DNA of 40,054 nt, from positions 1 to 40,054 of the forward strand of contig JAGHUA010000066.1 in the NCBI GenBank assembly GCA_018065085.1, read 5' to 3'. The notes below the pieces were generated by a model. The model was given only the letters and a program-made list of their open reading frames with translations, made no database searches and had not been told where the DNA came from. Source of the DNA: Candidatus Liminaster caballi (lineage in GTDB: Bacteria; Bacteroidota; Bacteroidia; Bacteroidales; UBA3663). This document shows, piece by piece, positions 33,301 to 38,824 of the stretch (position 1 is the first letter of the stretch; each line of letters opens with the position of its first letter). A program made the position numbers and the translations under genes.

Positions 33301-33550
33301 TTATGAATGTGTCTGAATCCTCAAAATATGTGTTGTAACAATTTACGATGTCACACTTAATATTTTCGAACTTCTTCTTGTCAGATGCTTCACGAGCATA
33401 GAGAGCCCTTTCCAAAAGAAGGACAAGGTTCTCTAACACATTGTTTTGATTCCTCCGCACTCTACAGGATACAAGGTTGGCTAGTAGGGCGAAAACGAAT
33501 CGGTATATTCTATTTGTTGTCTGTTTAAAGTAGGAAAGGAAGACTTTCAT
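30359..33550 (-). CDS. TPR-CHAT caspase-like protease
   Basis: 1063 aa. The N-terminus (1-40) is hydrophobic/basic and the next about 600 residues are helical TPR-like repeats (KMLWRLASSYAYMQNFRQE, YIAFAITLKAEILKEENKIE, ELYYKEALDLLNK). The C-terminal about 250 residues are a CHAT domain. Its catalytic His is H909 in LHFATHGFF and its Cys is C978 in VVLSACYTGDG. Typical flanks are present: GDGLVRSDGVFGLQRAF, SLWNEDDESG and SYWAGFIMI. Both residues are intact, so it should be an active cysteine endopeptidase, specific for basic or acidic sites depending on its pocket. CHAT proteases act in bacterial conflict systems, e.g. type III-E CRISPR (Csx29) and gasdermin operons. No CRISPR gene or gasdermin is seen here. 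Gene and neighbours are AT-rich, a sign of transfer. Confidence 0.88.
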   Translation of the reverse strand: MKVFLSYFKQTTNRIYRFVFALLANLVSCRVRRNQNNVLENLVLLLERALYAREASDKKKFENIKCDIVNCYNTYFEDSDTFINTIKNRIEKSREVGNVHDEENIVRIIAHLRNKSDSFSDWMEPEFGLLCDKIAYRLVEALGDSYTFLSVKMLWRLASSYAYMQNFRQEFRCYDEAIAVSRKACDMTLEYLAITRKLARLIFIVHNQTLYDLDESRRNTEEDLIKLAQAIGVPISDIPDYFINREFPVEPTSMIALERKDFVCTMILEVTYTFPAMFALSRGDEATTEHILFPLYEAYKKSWGEEKAYNHVASFIDSYKMNYDSSEREEYHPDEEIELFFDPEFDPIRNPAFDIPFSTSLSWKKQIEKLTADILDLIHLKCHKSAHNYVDYLICLTQSTWKDHYIAFAITLKAEILKEENKIEEAELYYKEALDLLNKSIVSEELECQIRYLKYQTLQKLGQLCIKTNARNAVDYLTKGSDLLMDGNPDYYYWKSNLLQERGEAWHVLGNISKGDQDMIDAANIVVNEVKSRIPFMDSDNRDCLWTKELRFFDELFLYVDRESSKALKVKAYDIVLLSKGLMLMSERILPNILESERESLGESAMELYKEIRNYEEIRPAWGSTPEESIDNNYYINEYFNNIQLASIVKPCIKKHYSFMDFCLEDVISLLDENDVVIDFFNYVLPNKDIKYCAFIVRKDMEEPIYVELCTESELSSVFDEFTEKETEVFHLSDIYRQDKPYSERIYSLIWKPIADTGIIDDDKVVYFIPIGSLHKIAVESLWDGNVENKYLSQTYRRFVRLSHAREIRNTKARFTIDSIQLYGGIDYGTGSNGDTDNRGYRIASNSGVATELHPWLKLNATRQEVSMISFLLLAQKTKSNVLQEKDATAQSFVDISGKSPCVLHFATHGFFESRHSVENLPALKGRQNPMDLSGIVFANGNTGWLYGNSMTHEGILTATEIARLDLSNTELVVLSACYTGDGLVRSDGVFGLQRAFKKAGVKSLILSLWNEDDESGCRMMIEFYSRLINNGLDRHEAFESAKNEIRRNYPHPSYWAGFIMID

Positions 33551-33614
33551 TTGTTAACTACGTCACAGGTTTCCAATAAAAAACACATCATAAAATGAGA
33601 TTTATTATACAGGG

Positions 33615-34130
33615 TTATTTCTTTCGCTTTGAGCAAGAAATAACGGTGAATGGCTTTATCATGACACCATGGATGTCAATGATTCCTGTAGCAGTCAATT
33701 CGGCACATTCTTCGGCTCCATAACCATCTTCATCTGCAAAGTATCTACCGTCTGGCATTACAGTCCAATCAACCTGGGCTTGCCCTCCACGAAAATCATA
33801 GACATAGAATCGGTATCGGGCAATTAGGTTCTCCGCATTACATGAATCAACGTCCATCTCTATTACTTTTGGATCTACATCTTCCAAGGTAAAAGCGACC
33901 ATGCGACCATTGTCATCAATCAACTGTACCGCCTCTTTCTCAGTCGTGTTTATGAGATATGCTGCATGTGTGCTACGGCTGGTACAGAACAAGATGCCAT
34001 TCCCTTTCTCACTGAAGAAATATTTCCAACTGTAACCGTCAGGCTTATACTCCTTCATCAACTTGTCATATTTCTCTTGGCTGATAGTAGTGTAGCCCTT
34101 GGGCTTTGTTTCATTTTTTTCCTTTTTCAT
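33615..34130 (-). CDS. DEDGYG-motif domain protein, 171 aa
   Basis: Paralogue, in its C-terminal domain, of the protein at 20427-20987: VDWTVMPDGRYFADEDGYG (about 120-138) followed by a G-IDIHG-IKPF block. The N-terminus (1-40) is basic and different (EKNETKPKGYTTISQEKYDK). It has no signal peptide. It lies 11 bp before the DUF1232-like gene's stop and 64 bp upstream of the CHAT gene, so the same transcript probably carries all three. The domain is unnamed as far as I know. Confidence 0.65.
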   Translation of the reverse strand: MKKEKNETKPKGYTTISQEKYDKLMKEYKPDGYSWKYFFSEKGNGILFCTSRSTHAAYLINTTEKEAVQLIDDNGRMVAFTLEDVDPKVIEMDVDSCNAENLIARYRFYVYDFRGGQAQVDWTVMPDGRYFADEDGYGAEECAELTATGIIDIHGVMIKPFTVISCSKRKK

Positions 34131-34141
34131 ACGATGGCTCT

Positions 34142-34648
34142 TTAATCTATCACCACATCCTCGTCGTCATCCCAGATAGGTTTCTGTGGCTGATCAAAAG
34201 GATTTTGGGGTTGTGTCTGCTGAGGTTGCACAGGCTGATACATTGGCTGTGCAGGTTGCTGTGGTTCGTATGAAGGAATATCGCTACCCAACTGCTGCTG
34301 GCTTGGCTCCACACCGAACCACTGATAAAGAATATTGTTCACCTGATTGGCAATCTGTGGAGTAACAGATGACTTTACTTTGCTGTATGCAAAACCAATA
34401 GTCACAAAGTTATCAAGGAACCCAAGGAGTCCGTACTTCTCACGAGGAAGCACATCTTCTGGAAGCAACTGATAGCCCAAAGCTGTTACGATAAGAGTCT
34501 TGTTTATCATACTTGTCTCAGGACTCTTCAGTACATAGAACAACTCCAGCATTACCCTTGTTGATTCTATACCAAATCTTTCAGCATTTGTTTGGATGGC
34601 ATTCCAGATATTCTCTGCTCCACCAAACATTCTTATTATCTCGTCCAT
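34142..34648 (-). CDS. DUF1232 (YkvA)-like protein with Pro/Gln-rich tail
   Basis: 168 aa. Residues 40-100 show the YkvA core: LIVTALGYQLLPEDVLP followed by YGLLGFLDNFVTIGFAYSKVK, matching the YLISPxDLIPD..GYLDD pattern of DUF1232. The domain is usually membrane-associated and of unknown function. Residues 115-155 are a low-complexity Pro/Gln linker (QQPAQPMYQPVQPQQTQPQ), and the end is acidic (WDDDEDVVID). The gene lies 4 bp after the CbxX-like AAA+ gene. An acidic tail after a flexible linker could present the protein to an ATPase; this is a suggestion. Confidence 0.65.
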   Translation of the reverse strand: MDEIIRMFGGAENIWNAIQTNAERFGIESTRVMLELFYVLKSPETSMINKTLIVTALGYQLLPEDVLPREKYGLLGFLDNFVTIGFAYSKVKSSVTPQIANQVNNILYQWFGVEPSQQQLGSDIPSYEPQQPAQPMYQPVQPQQTQPQNPFDQPQKPIWDDDEDVVID

Positions 34649-34652
34649 AGTA

Positions 34653-35720
34653 TTATTTCAGTTTGTTTACGTCATCAATTGTAATGATTGTCAGTTCCTC
34701 ATTGCTGATGTTCGACTGTTTTGCCAGACGGTCAGCCTGATTCTGCACAACCTTCTCAAAGGTGTTACGGATAAAACGTGCGTTACCGAAGTTCTCATCC
34801 TTGGTTGCCACCCTATAGCTGATGTATTGCTGCAACCACTCAAATGCATCTCGCTTGATTTTGTATTTCGCCTTCTTCAAGTTACTACGGAAAATCTCAA
34901 CCAGTTCTTCCGCCTTGTAATCCTCGAACTCAATGTAACGATTGAAGCGTGACTGTAAGCCAGGGTTAGAATCGATGAACTCCTTAATCTCGTTTGTATA
35001 TCCTGCGAGGATTACTACCAATCTGTTGCGATCATCCTCCATACGTTTCAGCAATGTTGCGATAGCCTCCGAACCATAATCGCTACCTTCACCCACCAAG
35101 GTATAGGCTTCGTCAATGAAGAGAACTCCGTCCAAAGCTTCGTCTATCTTAGCGTTGGTTTTCGGTGCTGTCTGCCCGACATACTCAGCTACAAGTCCTG
35201 CACGATCCGTTTCAACCAGATGACCTTTCTTCAGAATGCCAATCTCCTTGTAGATGCCTGCAACGATACGAGCAACGGTTGTCTTACCGGTACCTGGGTT
35301 GCCTGTGAACACCATGTGATAGCTCATATTGGTGTTTGGCAAACCTTGCTGCGCACGCATTGACTGAATCTTGATGAGGTTACGTAGTGATTCGACCTCA
35401 GTCTTTACTGTTCCCAAACCGATGAGACCACTCAACTCTGCCATGTAGTCATGGTGTTCATCACCTCCACCATTGTTCTGCTGCTGTGGATGCGGATTCT
35501 GCTGACCATTCGGAACGAACGGCTTGCTAAGTTCATCCTGAAGGAGGTCGCGAGCATACAGGCAATTATAGTCGGCAGCCTGACGCAGGAAGTGGATCGC
35601 GTTTGTGCGGTCAGCCTGAATGTATTTTCCCTCAAGGAACATCTGCCCAACAAGTGCCATTGCGGTTACGTCACCTTGCTGAGCACGATTGAATATCTGG
35701 TCGATAGCTTCTTTTGTCAT
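34653..35720 (-). CDS. CbxX/CfxQ (SpoVK)-type AAA+ ATPase with Sel1-like N-terminus
   Basis: 355 aa. Residues 1-62 form one or two Sel1/TPR-like helices (AMALVGQMFLEGKYIQADRT, AIHFLRQAADYNCLYA), then a Gln/Asn/Gly linker (70-90). The AAA module has LSGLIGLGTVKTEV (96-109), Walker A GNPGTGKTT (140-148), GLVAEYVGQTAPKT with the pore motif, Walker B VLFIDEAYTL (D203, E204), and VVILAGYTNEIKEF with the sensor and FNRYIEF. All elements are intact. The ATG at 35720 overlaps the TGA of a broken small frame (ATGA). CbxX proteins are hexameric remodelers, best known as Rubisco activases, but are widespread in systems without Rubisco. Confidence 0.85.
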   Translation of the reverse strand: MTKEAIDQIFNRAQQGDVTAMALVGQMFLEGKYIQADRTNAIHFLRQAADYNCLYARDLLQDELSKPFVPNGQQNPHPQQQNNGGGDEHHDYMAELSGLIGLGTVKTEVESLRNLIKIQSMRAQQGLPNTNMSYHMVFTGNPGTGKTTVARIVAGIYKEIGILKKGHLVETDRAGLVAEYVGQTAPKTNAKIDEALDGVLFIDEAYTLVGEGSDYGSEAIATLLKRMEDDRNRLVVILAGYTNEIKEFIDSNPGLQSRFNRYIEFEDYKAEELVEIFRSNLKKAKYKIKRDAFEWLQQYISYRVATKDENFGNARFIRNTFEKVVQNQADRLAKQSNISNEELTIITIDDVNKLK

Positions 35721-35947
35721 AATAGAATAGTTCTATAAGTTAAAGGTCGTATTGCCGAATCTGTCCATATATCCGTATTTCCCATCTTTTTGCTAACGAC
35801 AAAACCATTGGAGAATATACATTCAGCTATATGCCATTCGTGATCTAAGCCTTCAAAAGATGTCGTTATATTAGGTGGAAGGACAATTATCGTTTGATCT
35901 TCATTATTAATCCTTTATTATGTAAAAACGAAGGAGCGTACATTCAT
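35717..35947 (-). pseudogene. Small ORF split by two tandem stops, or a truncated gene
   Basis: On the minus strand ATG at 35947 reads MNVRSFVFT, then TAA TAA, and in the same frame continues RINNEDQTIIVLPPNITTSF, EGLDHEWHIAECIFSNGFVV and onward for about 65 codons, to a TGA that overlaps the AAA+ start codon. The second part looks like real protein and has translational-coupling geometry, but lacks a good start. Either the gene is broken or it starts from a non-standard codon. The product is unknown. Confidence 0.4.
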
Positions 35948-35982
35948 TTTTTACCTATACATTCTTAATTGCTCTTGTATTG

Positions 35983-36396
35983 CTATACATGGTCCTTACC
36001 TACAGCAACGATGAAACGAAGGGGCTCTTCATTATCAATGTAAATTCCACAAGTCACCTCTGCATTTTCTTTGAAAAAACTATAGAGATCGTGCATATAT
36101 ACAAATATATCCCCCATAATCGGAGCAACCTGATCAAATCCTATACATATAAGTACATGTTCAAACTGTTTTCCTTCAACACGCGTCTTTATATCAGCAA
36201 TGAAATTTTCAAGGAACTCAGGTCCCTGTTCTGGCGTAGAATCGTTATACGCTTCAAAAACGGTAATATCTTTACATCGTTTGATAATAGCCATGTCATC
36301 GTCAGTCAGATGAAATATAGCCTTGGGAGGATTGTCAAACTGCGAAATCAACTCTTCAAAAAAAGTATTGTCGGGAGTAAATGAATTAATTTTCAT
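35983..36396 (-). CDS. Small protein resembling the FtsZ/tubulin C-terminal domain
   Basis: 137 aa. Residues about 78-137 (FEHVLICIGFDQVAPIMGDI, then FVYMHDLYSFFKENAEVTCG and IYIDNEEPLRFIVAVG) follow the FtsZ C-domain rhythm: strand, loop, helix, a-DVTFGxxID, x-E, x-IRVTVxA. The N-terminal half has IFHLTDDDMAIIKRCKDITVF and ENFIADIKTRVEG. There is no GTP-binding T7 loop or GGGTG motif, so it is only the C-terminal-like part. If correct it would be a stand-alone fold used for protein binding or polymer regulation. The match is by pattern, not a search, so moderate confidence only. It lies between the 127-aa gene and the broken frame. Confidence 0.55.
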   Translation of the reverse strand: MKINSFTPDNTFFEELISQFDNPPKAIFHLTDDDMAIIKRCKDITVFEAYNDSTPEQGPEFLENFIADIKTRVEGKQFEHVLICIGFDQVAPIMGDIFVYMHDLYSFFKENAEVTCGIYIDNEEPLRFIVAVGKDHV

Positions 36397-36487
36397 AACT
36401 TTTGACTTTAAAAATTTATTGTTATTGTTTGTCTAACTAATGCACATCGTTTTAATCTTTGCCAGTTCACGAGGCAGATTGAATACT

Positions 36488-36871
36488 TTATTCAATGTAC
36501 CCTTCTTCCACCTGAGCAAGGAGATTGGAAACAAGAGTGGCAAGCTGTTCGTCTTTCTGAATCTTTTCTACAAAGTCATCGCACGAGAAGACCATGTCGA
36601 ATTTGATAGCTGAAGAAAACTCCTCGTTATTGCGGATTGTGGCATTTACCGCGAGCATAGCAATCTCATCAACTACCACAACATGAAACACAATCGCAGT
36701 AATAGGTCCATTAAACTCATCAATATTGATGGTATAAGGACCATGGATAGCCTCTTCCTTGGCACACTCACGGAGAGTCTCTGGGGTCAAAACATCAGCA
36801 ATGGTTGCTGCGACTGATGGCATGATTGCTTCGAGCCATCCCTTTACTGCATTCTTGAAATCGTTGTTCAT
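36488..36871 (-). CDS. Unknown 127-aa protein
   Basis: Not recognised. It is a helical N-terminus (FKNAVKGWLEAIMPSVAATI), a central beta region (ITAIVFHVVVVDEIAMLAVN) and an acidic helical end (KIQKDEQLATLVSNLLAQVE). There is no signal peptide or membrane helix. The gene opens 315 bp after the DUF234-type ATPase stop and is followed by the FtsZ-like gene after 91 bp. The upstream gap contains the repeats listed below, so this is probably the first gene of its own transcript. Confidence 0.6.
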   Translation of the reverse strand: MNNDFKNAVKGWLEAIMPSVAATIADVLTPETLRECAKEEAIHGPYTINIDEFNGPITAIVFHVVVVDEIAMLAVNATIRNNEEFSSAIKFDMVFSCDDFVEKIQKDEQLATLVSNLLAQVEEGYIE

Positions 36872-36948
36872 ATTCGTCGTCTTTTAATGTGAATCTATAC
36901 ACAAAGAAGGCAACATTTCGTATTATCTATCAAGAGCACTTGTCATTG

Positions 36949-37056
36949 TTACATCCCGAGGAAAATTTTGCTACATCGCGAGGAAATAAAAAAATTGGTC
37001 CTCTATTAAGCCTAACCTCTATCATCTATTAAGACCAACGCTTGTCTTCTATTAAG
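36949..37056. promoter_or_regulatory. Two regular direct-repeat arrays (22- and 23-bp period)
   Basis: TACATCnCGAGGAAA occurs at 36950 and 36972 (period 22). CTATTAAG occurs at 37003, 37026 and 37049 (period exactly 23 bp). Both spacings are near two helical turns, as for stacked regulator sites. No TAnnTTTG promoter is recognisable in this stretch. The two motifs also occur together once more at about 25613-25629 (CTATTAAGGA next to CGCGATGT), in the gap between AAA+ genes. Confidence 0.55.
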
Positions 37057-37091
37057 CCTCGAAAAAGGTTAAGCAGAGACTCTTTCGCATA

Positions 37092-37168
37092 GGTGATGCA
37101 GTTTAACCCCTAGTACGTAGTCCCTTATAGGGACGTAGTACATAAGGGGGTTAGAACGTGGCATCACC
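37092..37168. repeat. Long imperfect palindrome downstream of the DUF234-type ATPase
   Basis: Outer arms GGTGATGC (37092-37099) / GCATCACC (37161-37168), middle arms TAACCCCT / AGGGGGTTA (37104-37111 / 37145-37153), inner arms GTCCC / GGGAC (37120-37124 / 37130-37134) flanked by near-symmetric GTAC/TAC blocks. GGTTAA at 37067-37072 can also pair with TTAACC (37103-37108), giving an alternative fold. There is no T-run, so it is not a simple terminator. Candidate MITE/REP-type or structured RNA element. Confidence 0.6.
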
Positions 37169-37186
37169 GAGCGACCTCCTGCACCC

Positions 37187-38497
37187 TTACATATCTTCCA
37201 TCGACAATCCTCGGAGTTCCACCTGATAGCCCCGGAGGTGTGATTTGATGTTCTGGTACTTTTCTTTGAGCGTATCTGAAGAGTATTTTCTTGGGTTACG
37301 TTTCACCTCAGCTACTGTGGCGCGTTTGTCCAACTTTTCTATAGCGATAAGGTCTATCTCATTCTCACCCTTGCTGTCCCACCAGTGTGAAACCTCAGTC
37401 ACTCGCTCACGCTCTCCGTATTGCTGACGGAAGTACTTTTCCAGAACGAAACCGCTGTATTGAGGATATTCCTTCTCGATAATCTCTAACAGCAGGTCGA
37501 ACTTCCCAAGCTCCACCAGTGAGCGATTTGCCTCCACAAAGCGGAACCAGAACATCAGGAAGCAGTCATCAATGTAGAACTTCACGCCTTGACTGTTTGG
37601 CTTTGCCCACATAGGGCGACGCTTGCTGATAAGTGAATATTCAGTATCAAGCGTATCCAAGTAGCGCCCAGTATTCTTCTCTATGATGCTGTCTACTTCT
37701 GCCTGGCTTGTCATGCCTTTAGCAATGAGTTGCAGGATGCTGTAGTATATCTGGTATTTACGCCCAAATTCGCCTACGAGAAGTTCCGTACCTTCCTCCA
37801 AAAAGATGCTTGACGGACGACATACAGCACTGAGCATATCCTCCCATGTCTTGCATCCTTCATCCATCAGTTGGGCAATGTACTTAGCCACACCGCCCGA
37901 GATGGCATAGAGCATCAGCAAGTCCTCAGAGGTGTAATCGGGATTATGGTCACCCAGAATCTGTTTGATGACGGTCGTAGTGAATGGTTTCAAGTCAATG
38001 CGAGCAGTCTTACGTCCAAAGAGTGGCTCCTTCCGGTCTTCAAAGATCTTCTTCATCATCGAATAGATGCTTCCACAGGCAATAAGGTGCATGTGAGCCT
38101 CCTCATGATATTTGTCCCACACCTTCTGTATGCCACTGATAATACTCTCGTCTATGTCTGCCAGTCGTTGGAACTCATCAATGATTAGCGTTACCTTGTT
38201 CGTTCTGGAGAATATCATCAGTTCTTCAAGCAAAGAAGCAAGGCTTGTCACCTGACCATGGATATGCAATCCCAGTACAGCCTCCACCTGTGCTTGGAAG
38301 TCAATGCATTGCAACTGTTCCGCCTTTTTGCCTACAAAGAAGTACAGATACGGCTGTCCTTCAAACGCACGCATCATCAATGTTGTCTTTCCTGTGCGTC
38401 TGCGACCCATCAGAACAGTAAACTGAGCGTTCGTTTCAGCCAAAGCATCCAGCCGCCTCAGTGCTGCTATTTCGTTTTCTCTATCGTAGAACTTCAT
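37187..38497 (-). CDS. DUF234-type STAND-like ATPase with C-terminal PD-(D/E)XK-like domain
   Basis: 436 aa, the family seen as 'archaeal-type ATPase' (COG1672-like) in Bacteroidales. Walker A MGRRRTGKTTLM (30-41), Walker B TLIIDEFQRL (D107, E108), a sensor segment with LIACGSIYSMMKKIF, then winged-helix-like domains. The last 60 residues contain ENEIDLIAIE (378-387) and VAEVKRNPRK (395-404), the D...ExK order of a PD-(D/E)XK nuclease core (D382, E397, K399). Such proteins are usually stand-alone accessory genes of unclear role, sometimes mobile. A perfect 16-bp palindrome lies immediately upstream of the ATG (38501-38516), so autoregulation is likely. Confidence 0.8.
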   Translation of the reverse strand: MKFYDRENEIAALRRLDALAETNAQFTVLMGRRRTGKTTLMMRAFEGQPYLYFFVGKKAEQLQCIDFQAQVEAVLGLHIHGQVTSLASLLEELMIFSRTNKVTLIIDEFQRLADIDESIISGIQKVWDKYHEEAHMHLIACGSIYSMMKKIFEDRKEPLFGRKTARIDLKPFTTTVIKQILGDHNPDYTSEDLLMLYAISGGVAKYIAQLMDEGCKTWEDMLSAVCRPSSIFLEEGTELLVGEFGRKYQIYYSILQLIAKGMTSQAEVDSIIEKNTGRYLDTLDTEYSLISKRRPMWAKPNSQGVKFYIDDCFLMFWFRFVEANRSLVELGKFDLLLEIIEKEYPQYSGFVLEKYFRQQYGERERVTEVSHWWDSKGENEIDLIAIEKLDKRATVAEVKRNPRKYSSDTLKEKYQNIKSHLRGYQVELRGLSMEDM

Positions 38498-38500
38498 AAC

Positions 38501-38516
38501 TTTACAAATTTGTAAA
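38501..38516. promoter_or_regulatory. Perfect palindrome TTTACAAATTTGTAAA before the ATPase start
   Basis: 16-bp perfect dyad, 3 bp upstream of the ATG at 38497, followed further out by TTACAAATATTTTATTTGCAAAA. It would sit around the transcription start or -7 region and is a likely operator. The rest of 38517-38572 is A/T-rich with no gene. Confidence 0.5.
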
Positions 38517-38574
38517 TTACAAATATTTTATTTGCAAAATTACACTATTTCTTTGAAAACTCCAAGCCACTAAC

Positions 38575-38688
38575 TTACTTATCTTTTGTAATGCGGCATT
38601 TTTCTTGTCCCAAAGACTTATTTTGTCCTTTATACCAATCATTTTCTACATCAAAATCCGCAAAATCCGCCCCTTGATTCTTCGGCAC
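38575..38688 (-). CDS. Possible 37-aa open frame or repeat remnant
   Basis: From GTG 38688 the minus strand reads VPKNQGADFADFDVENDWYK and onward to CRITKDK, TAA. A -7-like TATCTTTG lies at 38713-38720. AAAATCCGC is repeated in tandem at 38652-38669. The frame is also open upstream of the promoter, so coding is unproven. The remainder of 38689-38824 shows nothing else. Confidence 0.25.
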   Translation of the reverse strand: MPKNQGADFADFDVENDWYKGQNKSLGQEKCRITKDK

Positions 38689-38824
38689 ACTATTGACTAC
38701 AAAACGAGATGACAAAGATATAAGAAATCTACAGTTGAAATTTTCGTACAGTATTAAGATATTATTTATCTCAACTACATTTATTATCAAATTGGCAGAC
38801 ACATTTATACATACGAATCCCTCT

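Noticed and set aside
30359..33550. Gasdermin-type operon
   Set aside because: No neighbouring protein of about 260-280 aa with the pore-forming pattern; the 455-aa neighbour does not resemble one.
36949..37056. CRISPR array
   Set aside because: The 22-23-bp period leaves no room for spacers and repeated core is only 8-15 bp; no cas genes are seen.
37092..37168. Integron attC site
   Set aside because: The palindrome lacks RYYYAAC/GTTRRRY core pairs at the ends and no integrase is present.
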